Shown: positions 8,326 to 16,199 of the stretch, one piece after another
Layout of the letters: each line of letters opens with the position of its first letter
Position numbering within the stretch: the first letter of the stretch is position 1
Origin: CAZBDU01 sp964490725
Lineage (GTDB): Bacteria > Spirochaetota > Spirochaetia > SZUA-6 > DRHE01
Assembly: GCA_964490725.1 (NCBI GenBank)
Contig: CAZBDU010000066.1
Coordinates: forward strand, 1 to 30,592
Length of the DNA stretch: 30,592 nucleotides
Direction: 5' to 3'
Position numbers and translations under genes: made by a program
Notes under the pieces: model-generated
The model's input: only the letters and a program-made list of their open reading frames with translations
Told to the model about the DNA's origin: nothing
Database searches by the model: none

Positions 8326-8353
8326 TTGACAAAGGCTTTCGACGACGTATACT
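8326..8353 (+). promoter_or_regulatory. Sigma-70-type promoter of flaA
   Basis: TTGACA at 8326-8331 and TATACT at 8348-8353 are separated by 16 bp. The -35 box is a full consensus match and the -10 box matches five of six. The start of transcription would be near 8360, about 30 nt before the flaA ATG, and the strong ribosome binding site AAAGGAG (8377-8383) follows. Confidence 0.75.
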
Positions 8354-8389
8354 TTAGGGCAGCATAAGGCCAAGCGAAAGGAGCGATTC

Positions 8390-9355
8390 ATGAGAAGACT
8401 CGCCATTGCCCTTGGGGTGGTGCTGCTGTTTACCGGCGCGGCTTTTGCGGACACGAGCACGCTGATCGATTTCAGTACTTTGACTGCAGACGTGACCGTC
8501 GGAGACGCGGCCCAGCCCAACGAGAACGAGGCCACTCTGGTGGATTTCAGCAGCCAGGCTGGTGCCAGCTACGACGAGCAGATTCGCGCGAAAATGAAAA
8601 CTTCTTTGGCCATCTCGAACTGGGATGTTCAGCTGGCCTCCTCGGCCAGGACCGTTCAGAACCAGACGCAGTCCACGGTGAAGCCGGCGGTGACCAAGGA
8701 CTCCGCGGGAGAGTTCAACGGGGAGAAGATGGCGGGGATCACCGTGATGGGAATCCGCGCTCATTTCCCTCTGCCCAACTTCAACTCCTACGCGCTCATC
8801 AAGCCGCCTTTCGAGATCCCGGCGTACGCCCTCGATCAACCCGACAAGTTCGACGGCTACGGGGTGGTCAAGAACGTGGGGGTGATCAAGCAGATCGAGG
8901 TCACGGTGTACGGCTCCAACTACCCCAACGGATTGGGCGTGATCCTGCAGGACCAGAACGGGAGAGAGCAGACCATCTTCGTGGACTACCTGCAGTTCGA
9001 CGGCTGGCGGTCCCTGAAGTGGCAGAACCCCAACTACATCACCCAGGTGCGCAACCGCGAGATCCGGCGCTATCCCCTCTACCCCAACAGCGAGCCTTTC
9101 GTGAAGCTGCTGGGTCTGATCGTGTACCGCGACGCCATGCAGCGGGGCGGAGACGTGATCGCCTACATCAAGGACATCAAGATCACTTACGACAAGGCCC
9201 TGCTGGAGACGCAGCGTGACATCGACGAGGAGCAGGTGTGGGGCATTCTCCAGGCGCGCCAGGAGGCCCGGCAGCAGGCGGAGATGAAGAGGCTCGGAAA
9301 CCTGCAGGTCCTGCGTATCCTGGAAAAGGAAAAGATGGACAAGAGCACGGAGTAG
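8390..9355 (+). CDS. flaA: Flagellar filament sheath protein FlaA
   Basis: This 321-residue protein has a cleavable signal peptide (residues 1-20, ending AAFA) and the conserved FlaA body. The body includes HFPLPNFNSYALIKPPFEIPAY, GVIKQIEVTVYGSNYPNGLGV, LQDQNGREQTIFVDYLQFDGWRSLKW, and the end block SEPFVKLLGLIVYRDAMQRGGDVIAYIKDIKITYDKA. FlaA coats the FlaB core of spirochaete periplasmic flagella and is exported by the Sec route, unlike FlaB. The C-terminal 55 residues are charged and helical. A short repeat, TLIDFS and TLVDFS, appears near residues 25 and 51. The gene has its own promoter and terminator, and is separate from the upstream cassette. Confidence 0.93.
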   Translation: MRRLAIALGVVLLFTGAAFADTSTLIDFSTLTADVTVGDAAQPNENEATLVDFSSQAGASYDEQIRAKMKTSLAISNWDVQLASSARTVQNQTQSTVKPAVTKDSAGEFNGEKMAGITVMGIRAHFPLPNFNSYALIKPPFEIPAYALDQPDKFDGYGVVKNVGVIKQIEVTVYGSNYPNGLGVILQDQNGREQTIFVDYLQFDGWRSLKWQNPNYITQVRNREIRRYPLYPNSEPFVKLLGLIVYRDAMQRGGDVIAYIKDIKITYDKALLETQRDIDEEQVWGILQARQEARQQAEMKRLGNLQVLRILEKEKMDKSTE

Positions 9356-9388
9356 CAGGACTCTCCACAGCTTGGGTCGACATGAAGC

Positions 9389-9419
9389 GATCCCCGCCTG
9401 CAGGCGGGGATCTTTTTTT
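9389..9419 (+). terminator. Intrinsic terminator of flaA
   Basis: The arms GATCCCCGCCTG (9389-9400) and CAGGCGGGGATC (9401-9412) are perfect 12-base complements, followed by seven T (9413-9419). This is a textbook intrinsic terminator, 34 nt after the flaA stop codon. Confidence 0.92.
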
Positions 9420-9607
9420 GTGCGCCCGGCAGGGCGCACCCGCTTGGAGGGCAGAGTCCCTTACAGGCCCGGCAGGGGGAACTCAGGGACTTGTTTCACT
9501 TCTTGATCGGCATCTGTGTTTTGCGGGGAGCTCATGAACCGCCGTATACGAAACCGTCCGTACGGTGGTGTAGGAGGACGGGGGAGAACTCCCCTCTCCT
9601 ACCTGAT
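9420..9607 (+). mobile_element. Relic of a class C group II intron, about 188 nt, no reverse transcriptase
   Basis: The 5' end, GTGCGCCCGGCAGGGCGCA from 9420, matches the class C consensus start (GTGYGCCCGGCATGGG). AGAGTCCC about 35 nt later matches the domain I start. The 3' end carries recognisable domains V and VI and ends in CTACCTGAT, with a terminal AT as expected. A full class C intron RNA is roughly 400-500 nt plus a reverse-transcriptase gene of about 1.2 kb, so most of domains I to IV and the whole ORF are missing. The first base follows the T-tract of the flaA terminator directly, which is the preferred target of class C introns. It is probably unable to splice. Confidence 0.82.
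9537..9607 (+). ncRNA. Group II intron domains V and VI
   Basis: Domain V is 34 nt (9537-9570). ACCGCCGTAT (9538-9547) pairs with GTACGGTGGT (9560-9569), with a 2-nt bulge CC (9558-9559). The inner stem is ACG/CGT with loop AAAC. The catalytic triad reads CGC (9540-9542), the class C form. Domain VI follows: GTAGGAG (9570-9576) pairs with CTCCTAC (9596-9602) around an inner G-run/C-run stem. The bulge reads CC, where I recall AC in the Oceanobacillus intron. Confidence 0.85.
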
Positions 9608-9633
9608 GGTGGAAACCTGGGGGCGCGGCCCGC

Positions 9634-10800
9634 TTAGAAGACCGCCTTTACGGCCAGAAAGACTTCGATCAGTTCGTTCGGGTCGAAGGGCAACGCCCGG
9701 GTGGAGATTCGGAAGTCCCACAGCACCCCGGAGGTATTGAGCTGCACGTAGGGGGCCAGCGTCAGGCGCAGCTCGTTCACGGTGGCCCCGGCCTGCTCCA
9801 TCTGGTACACGAACGTGGTTTCCAGTCCGCCGCTGACGACACTCCTGTCGGGCCTGCCGATCTGCAGGTTGAGGTTCACGTCGAAGGCCTGCTCGCCGGT
9901 GCTTTCCTGCCCGTAATAGGCGGGCCGCCAGAAGAAGGTGGGGATGATCGCCAGGAAATCCACCCGGACTCTGGGCTCGAAGAGAAAGTAGAAGAGGTTG
10001 AACTCAAAGGGATCCACCCCGGGCGCCCAGCGGGGAATGCCCGCCACGGCCAGGAACTCCACCGTTGGCTCGGTTGCGTCGGCCGCGTAGAACAGCAGGC
10101 CGCCGCGCAGGTAGCCGTACAGTGCATCCGGCGCCGGGTAGGTGGCGCCGGCAAATGCTTCCAGCTTCAGCCTGGGCAGGTTGAGGGCGGCCCGGAGGTC
10201 CGCCGAGTAGAAGCCCGGGTCGAAGGTCGTGGAGTCCCCGTCTGCGTCCAGGCGGCTGTCCTGGTAGAGGTAGGCCGACAGCATCAGCGCACCCGGTGCC
10301 GCGGCCCAATCCACCGCCAGCCCCGTGCCCTGGACCGTGTAGATGCCCTCGTAGGTGACGGACTCCGGGAAATGGAGGAAGCCCTGATAGTGCGTGGCCA
10401 CCGGAGCCGTGCCGAAGTACTCCGGGAACAGCGCCCCGGAGGCGAAGGTGGGTCCCTCGCCGATGAAGTAGGCGGCGGACAACCCCAGCCCCAGGATCTC
10501 CCTCAGCATGATGGTGGCGCTCTTGAAGCTGAGCGTGCTGGTGATGTTCCGGTCCTCGAGGTTGGTGCTGCTGAAGGACAGCACCACCCGGCCCCCGAAC
10601 TTGTAGCCCCCTTCTACCAGGAGGTCCATCTCCCCCCTGGATATGAAGCCGAACCTGCCGCCGTCCACGGCCCCGCGAGTGTACAGCTCCAGCAGCGGCA
10701 CGTTCACGTTGGCCGCCCCCGCGGCGGTCGCGGCGGCGAGCAGCACCCCCGCCAGCAGGCAGCTCCCGGGCCAGGATCGTCTCACGGTTCTTGCGGACAC
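9634..10800 (-). CDS. Predicted outer-membrane beta-barrel protein, unknown function
   Basis: The product is about 388 residues with a signal peptide (LLAGVLLAAATAAGAA). The rest is made of alternating hydrophobic strands with frequent aromatic residues and Gly, such as FGGRVVLSFSST, LMLSAYLYQDSR and LKLEAFAGATYPAP. It ends in a phenylalanine (VFLAVKAVF), a common signal for barrel insertion. I see no known enzymatic motif. The start is uncertain: GTG at 10800 or GTG at 10785, and neither has a good ribosome binding site. The upstream gene ends 14 nt away, so the two are probably one transcript. It converges on flaA, with the intron relic between them. Confidence 0.7.
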   Translation of the reverse strand: MSARTVRRSWPGSCLLAGVLLAAATAAGAANVNVPLLELYTRGAVDGGRFGFISRGEMDLLVEGGYKFGGRVVLSFSSTNLEDRNITSTLSFKSATIMLREILGLGLSAAYFIGEGPTFASGALFPEYFGTAPVATHYQGFLHFPESVTYEGIYTVQGTGLAVDWAAAPGALMLSAYLYQDSRLDADGDSTTFDPGFYSADLRAALNLPRLKLEAFAGATYPAPDALYGYLRGGLLFYAADATEPTVEFLAVAGIPRWAPGVDPFEFNLFYFLFEPRVRVDFLAIIPTFFWRPAYYGQESTGEQAFDVNLNLQIGRPDRSVVSGGLETTFVYQMEQAGATVNELRLTLAPYVQLNTSGVLWDFRISTRALPFDPNELIEVFLAVKAVF

Positions 10801-10814
10801 ACTAGATTTACGGA

Positions 10815-11528
10815 TCAGGCGGAGATTCTCTTGAAGACATATTTGGCCAGCGCGGTCTGCTCTCCCGGGGGGAGGGAAAGAAAACGAAGAGCCAGAATGC
10901 CTTGCTTGTACAGCACCACCACCGCGGCAGGGCCGAACTGCTTTCCCGCCATGGTGAACTGGACGCTGGGGATGCGCAGCCCCGGCACGATCGCGGTGGC
11001 GGCGGGGGGATGGAAAAGCTCCGCCGCCAGCCCGCCGACGCTGATGTCCACGATGCGGCCGGAGATCAATCCGCGCTGCCCCGGAAGCCGAAAGTGCAGC
11101 CGCAGGAGCTCCTCCGGGTCCGGCCTGACGCGGATGTGCCTGCGTTGCGTGTTGTGATCCACCAGCCTTTCGTAGATCGGCCGGAACTTGCGCGGCAGCT
11201 CCCCCTCGTTGTACGGCTTCAGCAGGTAGCCCACCACGCCCTGCTCGACCATGCCGACCACCAGGTCGCGGCTGGAACGCACGGTGTGCACCACGATCCG
11301 GACCCGGCGGAGATCCTCCGCGCCGCGCAACTCCTGGATCAGCTGCATGCCCTCCACCTGCCGGCTGTCGATGTCGATGATGGCCCCCTCGATCCGCGCG
11401 TCCGAACGGACCGTCTCCAGCGCCTCGCTGCGCCCGGCAACCGGGACCGCCTTGATGCCGAAGGTGAGCAGCGCGTAGCACAGGGAATCGCGCACCTCGG
11501 CAGATCCCTCCACGACGATGAACTTCAC
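10815..11528 (-). CDS. Receiver-PilZ protein, c-di-GMP effector
   Basis: This 237-residue protein starts at GTG 11528 behind GGGAG. Residues 1-120 are a receiver domain with phospho-acceptor D52 (AIIDIDSRQVEG), T82, and K104-P105. The acidic pocket starts with E7 where two acidic residues are usual, so phosphorylation may be altered. Residues 128-237 are a PilZ domain with the c-di-GMP motifs R129-R-H-I-R133 and D161-I-S-V-G-G166. The protein may thus combine phosphorylation and c-di-GMP signals. It is divergent from the chemotaxis operon, which suggests a role in motility control. Confidence 0.85.
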   Translation of the reverse strand: MKFIVVEGSAEVRDSLCYALLTFGIKAVPVAGRSEALETVRSDARIEGAIIDIDSRQVEGMQLIQELRGAEDLRRVRIVVHTVRSSRDLVVGMVEQGVVGYLLKPYNEGELPRKFRPIYERLVDHNTQRRHIRVRPDPEELLRLHFRLPGQRGLISGRIVDISVGGLAAELFHPPAATAIVPGLRIPSVQFTMAGKQFGPAAVVVLYKQGILALRFLSLPPGEQTALAKYVFKRISA

Positions 11529-11560
11529 GCGCGCTCCCGACTCTCTCGACTCATCCCGCC

Positions 11561-11590
11561 AGCCTATCCATTCCCCCGAAGGCTTGTCAA
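11561..11590 (-). promoter_or_regulatory. Putative promoter of the receiver-PilZ gene
   Basis: Read on the minus strand, TTGACA (11590-11585) is a perfect -35 box. TAGGCT (11566-11561) follows after 18 bp and is only a weak -10 box. The site lies 33 nt before the GTG start, and its -35 box falls in the intergenic region shared with cheA. Confidence 0.45.
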
Positions 11591-11607
11591 CAAAAAAGCT
11601 TCCTATA

Positions 11608-11637
11608 TTGACTTTGCGCGATTGCGGTCGATAAGAT
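11608..11637 (+). promoter_or_regulatory. Putative promoter of the cheA operon
   Basis: TTGACT (11608-11613) and TAAGAT (11632-11637) are separated by 18 bp. With usual spacing, transcription would start at or within a base or two of the cheA ATG (11645). No Shine-Dalgarno sequence lies before this ATG, so the transcript may be leaderless. Confidence 0.4.
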
Positions 11638-11644
11638 TACTGGC

Positions 11645-13936
11645 ATGAGTGACTATCTGGATCCCTCCAACGAGGAGCTGCTCAAGGATTTTTTCGAAGA
11701 GGCCAACCAGCAGGTCGAGATCCTCGAGCAGAACATCATCGTCATGGAGAACGATCCGGAAAACCGCGACTCTGTGGACGAGATCTTCCGGGCTGCCCAC
11801 ACCCTGAAGGGTGGAGCGGCCACCGTGGAGATGAAGGAGCTCGCGGAGTTCACGCACTTGGTGGAGGACGTCCTGGACGAGATCAGGGCGGACCGGCTGC
11901 CGGTGGACCGCCGGCTCATCGACGTGCTCCTCCGCGCCATCGACATCATCAAGGCCATGGTTCATGCCCGCGCCGAGGGCGTCGCCTATCAGCAGGACAT
12001 CTCCGCGGAAGCCGGTGAGCTGCGGGGGCTGAAGGGCGGCCCGGGGGCCGGGAAGCGCGGCGCGGCCTCCTCCGCCGGCGCGGCGGCCGCACCCGCCCCG
12101 GAGCTGAGCGAGTACGACATGCTGGAGCTGCGCTCGGCGGCGGGCTCGGGCGAGCCCATCCAAAAGGTGCGGGTGCGCTTCAACGAGCATGCTCCCATGA
12201 ACACCGTGGGCGGCGTGCAGGTGTTCGCGGTGCTGAACAAGGCGGGCAAGCTGCTGAGCACCGAGCCGGATTTCGATCGTCTGTACGAGGACGTATTTCA
12301 TCCCGTGGTGGACTACTACGTGGCCAGCGACATGGAGCCGGAAGAGCTGGCGGCGATGTGCCGCATCCCGGAGGTCACCCTCGAGGTGGAGGTGACCTCG
12401 CTCTCGGAGCAGGACATGCGCGCCGCAGCGCGGGAGGAGTCGCCGCCGCCCGCTGCGCGTGAGGAGGGAGGAGCGCTTTCCTCCGCGGAGCAGGCCGCTG
12501 GGCCAGAGAGAGGCGAGGCAGCGACTGCGGCGCTGAAGAAGCTCTCCTATGGATCGATGCTGCGCGTGGACAGCCGCAGGATCGATCTCCTGCTCAACCT
12601 GGTGGGGGAGACCATCATCATCAAGGCCACCTTCAATCAGGTTGCCAGCCAGTTCGCCGAGAGCCTGGCGGACTTCCAGACCACGCAGGAACGCTACCGG
12701 GACGTGGTCCGGGAGTTCTTCGAGGATCTTCCGGACTACCTGGACAGGCTGAAGAACGGCTTCACGCTTTCGGATTTCAAGAAGGAGCTCCAGAGCCGCT
12801 TCGACGCGCTGCTGGCCACACTGGCGGACTTCGAAGCGCCTCTCAGGGCCAACATCGCCAAGTTCCGCAACGCCGTGCAGATCCTGGGCCGCATCACCGG
12901 TGAGCTGCAGGAAGGGGTGATGAAGATCCGCATGGTGCCCATCTCCCAGCTGTTCTCGCGCTTTCCTCGCCTGGTGCGCGATTTGACGCGCTCCCTGGGC
13001 AAGGAGGTGGAGCTGGTCGTGGAAGGGGAAGACACCGAGCTGGACAAGTCGGTGATCGAGGACATCCTGGATCCCCTGATCCACTGCGTGCGCAACGCCA
13101 TCGACCACGGCGTGGAGCCGCCGGAGGCGCGCCGGAAGATTGGGAAGGGCCCCCGGGGCACCGTTCGGCTGAGCGCACGCAACGAGGGCAACTCCATCAT
13201 CATCAGCGTTTCCGACGACGGCAGAGGCATCGACGTGGATTCGGTCAGATCCAGGGCCGTGGAGCGCGGCCTGATCCACCCCAGCAAGGTCCTCTCGGAC
13301 GTCGAAGCCTTCAACGTGATCTTCGAGCCCGGCTTCTCCACCGCTGCCACGGTGACCAACATATCCGGAAGGGGCGTGGGCCTGGACGTGGTGCGCAAGC
13401 AGGTGGAGAAGCTCAAAGGCAGCGTCTCGGTCTGGTCGGAGCCTGGCCAGGGGACCACCTTCACCATCAAGCTCCCCCTGACCCTGGCGATCATCCAGGG
13501 ACTGATGGTGAAGGTGGGCCGGGAGCAGTACGTCATCCCGGTGGGCTCGGTGATCGAGAGCCTGCGCGTGCGCCCCGGGGAGATCGATCTCATCGATCAC
13601 TACGAGGTGTTCAACTTCCGCGACGACGTCCTGTCTCTGCTGCGGCTGGACCGGCTGTTCAAGGTGCAGTCCACCAACGACAAGCCCTACAGCTTCGTGG
13701 TGATCGTGGGCACGGGGGACAAGAAGGTGGGCCTGATGGTGGACAGCCTGATCGGGGAGGAGGACGTGGTGATCAAGCCTCTGAGGGATCGTTTCACCGG
13801 TTCCCCGGGCATCGCCGGCGCCACCATTCTGGGCGACGGCAGCGTCTCCCTGATCCTGGATGTGGGGCAGCTGCTGGACCTGGGGCTCAAGAGGGAGCTG
13901 GACGAGCGCCTCAAGCGGGAGACCACGATATCATGA
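11645..13936 (+). CDS. cheA: Chemotaxis histidine kinase CheA
   Basis: This 763-residue kinase has the full domain order. The HPt domain (1-130) has phospho-acceptor H52 in AAHTLKGGAATVEM. Residues 160-265 likely form a regulator-binding P2-like domain. The dimerisation domain (about 300-420) is unusually long and helical. The ATPase domain shows the N box HCVRNAIDHG near 480, G1 SDDGRGID near 523 and G2 GRGVGLDVV near 576. A CheW-like receptor-coupling domain follows from about 625 to 760. CheA passes phosphate to CheY to control the periplasmic flagella. A long CheA dimerisation domain has been reported from Treponema denticola in connection with atypical receptor arrays. The stop overlaps the next gene's ATG by 4 nt. 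Confidence 0.95.
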   Translation: MSDYLDPSNEELLKDFFEEANQQVEILEQNIIVMENDPENRDSVDEIFRAAHTLKGGAATVEMKELAEFTHLVEDVLDEIRADRLPVDRRLIDVLLRAIDIIKAMVHARAEGVAYQQDISAEAGELRGLKGGPGAGKRGAASSAGAAAAPAPELSEYDMLELRSAAGSGEPIQKVRVRFNEHAPMNTVGGVQVFAVLNKAGKLLSTEPDFDRLYEDVFHPVVDYYVASDMEPEELAAMCRIPEVTLEVEVTSLSEQDMRAAAREESPPPAAREEGGALSSAEQAAGPERGEAATAALKKLSYGSMLRVDSRRIDLLLNLVGETIIIKATFNQVASQFAESLADFQTTQERYRDVVREFFEDLPDYLDRLKNGFTLSDFKKELQSRFDALLATLADFEAPLRANIAKFRNAVQILGRITGELQEGVMKIRMVPISQLFSRFPRLVRDLTRSLGKEVELVVEGEDTELDKSVIEDILDPLIHCVRNAIDHGVEPPEARRKIGKGPRGTVRLSARNEGNSIIISVSDDGRGIDVDSVRSRAVERGLIHPSKVLSDVEAFNVIFEPGFSTAATVTNISGRGVGLDVVRKQVEKLKGSVSVWSEPGQGTTFTIKLPLTLAIIQGLMVKVGREQYVIPVGSVIESLRVRPGEIDLIDHYEVFNFRDDVLSLLRLDRLFKVQSTNDKPYSFVVIVGTGDKKVGLMVDSLIGEEDVVIKPLRDRFTGSPGIAGATILGDGSVSLILDVGQLLDLGLKRELDERLKRETTIS

Positions 13937-15267
13937 GTGACCGGCCGATTGAAGAGCGGACGCTCGCCGTCGAGGAAGCGCTCCTGGAGGAAACGGAGGA
14001 GCAGGAGCAGAAAAGCCGGATCGACTTCAAGCTGGTGAGCTTCTCCCTGGGCGGCAAGGACTACGGCATCGACATCATGCGGGTGAAGGAGATCTCGAAG
14101 GAGACGCGCTTCACCTTCGTGCCGAACACGCCTCCCTACGTGAGGGGAGTGCACAATCTGCGCGGCGACATCATTCCCGTGATCGACCTGCGCCGGCTCT
14201 TCTATCTGCCCACGCAGACGCTCGGGGAAGGGGAGCCCGAGGACATGATCATTCTGCGTCTGACCGACCAGATGGTCCTCGGCGTCATCGTGGACAGAAT
14301 CGACAAGGTCCTGGGGGTGGATTCCCAGACCATCAAACCGCCACATCCTCTGTTTCCCGACATCAACGTCAAGTACATCAAGGGCGTGGTGGCGCAGGAG
14401 GAACGGCTGTACATCCTCCTGGATGTGGACCGCATCTTCAGCGCCAAGGAGGCAGCCGAAGAGGAGGCCGCGACGCAGGAGCAGGTTGAAGAGGCCCCTC
14501 CCGAGGCGCCGGCCGGCGATCCCGGCTTTGCCTTCGTCGTGGATACGCTGAGGACCTTCGCCTCCTTTCATTGCAGCGAGCTGAACGAAGCCTGGGTGCG
14601 CGAGCGCTTCGGCGAGTGGCAGGCGCGCCGCCGCTCGGAGGGCAAGGAGGTGCAGCTGGCCGCCCAGGAGGAGGCGGAGGAGTTTCTGGGGACCTTCTTC
14701 TCGCCGTACACCGGATCGCTCTGGGGGGACGACTACAGCGGGAACCTGGCCGGGCTTCTGGGCGAAGAGGGCCGCAAGTCCTTCCTGGCCTGGAACCCCG
14801 GCTGCGGCAAGGGGTTGGAGAGCTACTCGGTAGCGGCGCTGGCGGCCTTGAGGTTTCCCGGCGCGCGTCTTCGCGTGTGGGCCAACGACAACGACCTCCT
14901 CAGCATCTCGGAGGCGCCGGGATTGAGCTTCACCGCGGAGGAAGCCCCCTCCGGCCTGCAGGAGGCCGGCTTGCTGCGCGCCCAGGAGCGCGGGCTGGTC
15001 TTCGTGGAGGCCATCAGAGACGCCGTTTCCTTCGAGTACCACGACATTCGCCACCGCAACGAGTATCCCGACGTGGACCTGGTGGTGGCGCGGGACGTGC
15101 TCTCGTTCCTGGACGCGGCCACACAGAAACGCCTCTTGCAGGAGTTTCGCGACCACCTGAAGCCGGAGGGGCTGCTGCTGATCGGCCTGCACGAGCGGAT
15201 CCCGGAAGAGGGGTGGACTCGTCTTGATGCCGGAAATGTGGTAGCCTACAGGAAAGAGCGAGCCTGA
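13933..15267 (+). CDS. cheW: CheW fused to a degenerate CheR-like domain
   Basis: This 444-residue protein starts at ATG 13933 within the cheA stop. Residues 30-170 are a CheW domain: DFKLVSFSLGGKDYGIDIMRVKEI, then PPYVRGVHNLRGDIIPVIDLR. A Glu/Ala/Pro-rich linker covers 172-197. Residues 200-444 resemble CheR, the receptor methyltransferase. NPGCGKGLESYS near 288 aligns with the SAM loop (usually GCSTGEEPYS), VWANDNDLLSIS takes the place of the acidic motif, and VDLVVARDVLSFLD stands for CRNVLIYFD. The key residues are changed, so it may lack methyltransferase activity. This fits the CheW-CheR-like array protein known from T. denticola. It bridges CheA to receptors and probably adds a structural contact in the array. 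Confidence 0.88.
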   Translation: MSDRPIEERTLAVEEALLEETEEQEQKSRIDFKLVSFSLGGKDYGIDIMRVKEISKETRFTFVPNTPPYVRGVHNLRGDIIPVIDLRRLFYLPTQTLGEGEPEDMIILRLTDQMVLGVIVDRIDKVLGVDSQTIKPPHPLFPDINVKYIKGVVAQEERLYILLDVDRIFSAKEAAEEEAATQEQVEEAPPEAPAGDPGFAFVVDTLRTFASFHCSELNEAWVRERFGEWQARRRSEGKEVQLAAQEEAEEFLGTFFSPYTGSLWGDDYSGNLAGLLGEEGRKSFLAWNPGCGKGLESYSVAALAALRFPGARLRVWANDNDLLSISEAPGLSFTAEEAPSGLQEAGLLRAQERGLVFVEAIRDAVSFEYHDIRHRNEYPDVDLVVARDVLSFLDAATQKRLLQEFRDHLKPEGLLLIGLHERIPEEGWTRLDAGNVVAYRKERA

Positions 15268-15286
15268 CAGAGGAGAAAGCGTTTCC

Positions 15287-15751
15287 ATGAGAGTGGAGTA
15301 CATCAATCCGTTTGTGGAGTCTGCGTTCAACGTGTTGCGCGAGGTGCTGGGAACCGAGCTCACTCGGGGCGAGCTCTATCTGAAATCCACCTCCCAGCCC
15401 GTGATGGGGGTCACGGCCATCGTCGGGCTTGCCGGAGACGTGGAGGGCAGGGTACTGTTCGACATGACCGAGGAGACGGCTCTGGCCATTGCTTCGGCCA
15501 TGAACGGTGAGAAGCTTCCCTCCCTGGACGATCTGGCCAAGGCGACCATCAGCGAGCTTGCCAACATGATCACGGCCCAGGCGGTGACCAAGCTGCACGA
15601 TCTGGGATTCGACTTCGACCTGACGCCACCGGCTCTGTTTACCGGCCAGAACATGGAGGTGGCCAAGACCGAAGTGGAGGCTCTGATTGTTCCCATAGAA
15701 ATGCCCCTCGGGAAGATCGAGATCAACGTCGCCATCAGGGAAAGGAACTAG
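15287..15751 (+). CDS. cheX: CheY-P phosphatase CheX
   Basis: This 154-residue protein starts at ATG 15287 with GAGGAGA just upstream. It carries the CheX/CheC-type motif in SELANMITAQA (ExxN, near residues 95-98), with GRVLFDMTEETALAIASAMNGE before it. CheX dephosphorylates CheY-P and is the usual CheY phosphatase in spirochaetes, in place of CheZ. Its position between cheW and cheY is the same as in the cheA-cheW-cheX-cheY operons known from Treponema and Borrelia. Confidence 0.92.
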   Translation: MRVEYINPFVESAFNVLREVLGTELTRGELYLKSTSQPVMGVTAIVGLAGDVEGRVLFDMTEETALAIASAMNGEKLPSLDDLAKATISELANMITAQAVTKLHDLGFDFDLTPPALFTGQNMEVAKTEVEALIVPIEMPLGKIEINVAIRERN

Positions 15752-15761
15752 GAGGAGCGGC

Positions 15762-16199
15762 ATGAAGACGAAGTCCGACTTCCCGAACATTAATGAGAGA
15801 CCCCCCGAGGGCAAGAAGCCGGACGGCACCGCGTATCGGGTTCTCATCGTGGATGACTCGATGTTCGTGGCCAAGCAGATCGGCCAGATCCTGACCTCGG
15901 AGGGGTTCGAGATCGCCGGCACGGCCGTAAACGGGATCGAGGCGATCGAGAAGTACAAGGAGCTGTACCCCAAGGTGGATCTGGTGACCATGGACATCAC
16001 CATGCCGCAGCTGGACGGGGTCAGCGCGCTTGAGAAGATCCTCGACTTCGACAAGAACGCCAAGATCATCATGATCAGCGCCCTGGGCAAACAGGATCTG
16101 GTGAAGAAGTCGCTGCTGATCGGCGCCAAGAACTACATCGTCAAGCCTCTGGACCGCAAGAAGGTTCTGGAGCGCGTGGTGATGGTGCTGAAGTCCTAA
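15762..16199 (+). CDS. cheY: Chemotaxis response regulator CheY
   Basis: This 145-residue single receiver domain has a 24-residue N-terminal extension. The active site is complete: D31 and D32 in VLIVDDS, phospho-acceptor D78 in LVTMDITMP, S106 in IIMISALG, and K128 in NYIVKPLD. CheY-P binds the flagellar switch. GGAGG precedes the ATG, ten bases after the cheX stop. It is the last gene of the operon. A GC-rich imperfect hairpin without a T-run (GCCCGC 16201-16206, GCGGGC 16241-16246) follows. Confidence 0.95.
   Translation: MKTKSDFPNINERPPEGKKPDGTAYRVLIVDDSMFVAKQIGQILTSEGFEIAGTAVNGIEAIEKYKELYPKVDLVTMDITMPQLDGVSALEKILDFDKNAKIIMISALGKQDLVKKSLLIGAKNYIVKPLDRKKVLERVVMVLKS

Noticed and set aside
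9516..9740. Open frame crossing the intron relic
   Set aside because: The sequence there is explained by group II intron domains V and VI, and the frame has no protein-like features.
10801..11481. N-terminal extension of the outer-membrane protein frame
   Set aside because: It is antiphase to the receiver-PilZ gene on the same strand and is low-complexity. The signal peptide shows that the real start is near 10785-10800.
11603..13600. Long minus-strand open frame across cheA
   Set aside because: It is antisense to a clear CheA and its translation (many His, Gln, Arg runs) is typical of a GC-rich shadow frame.
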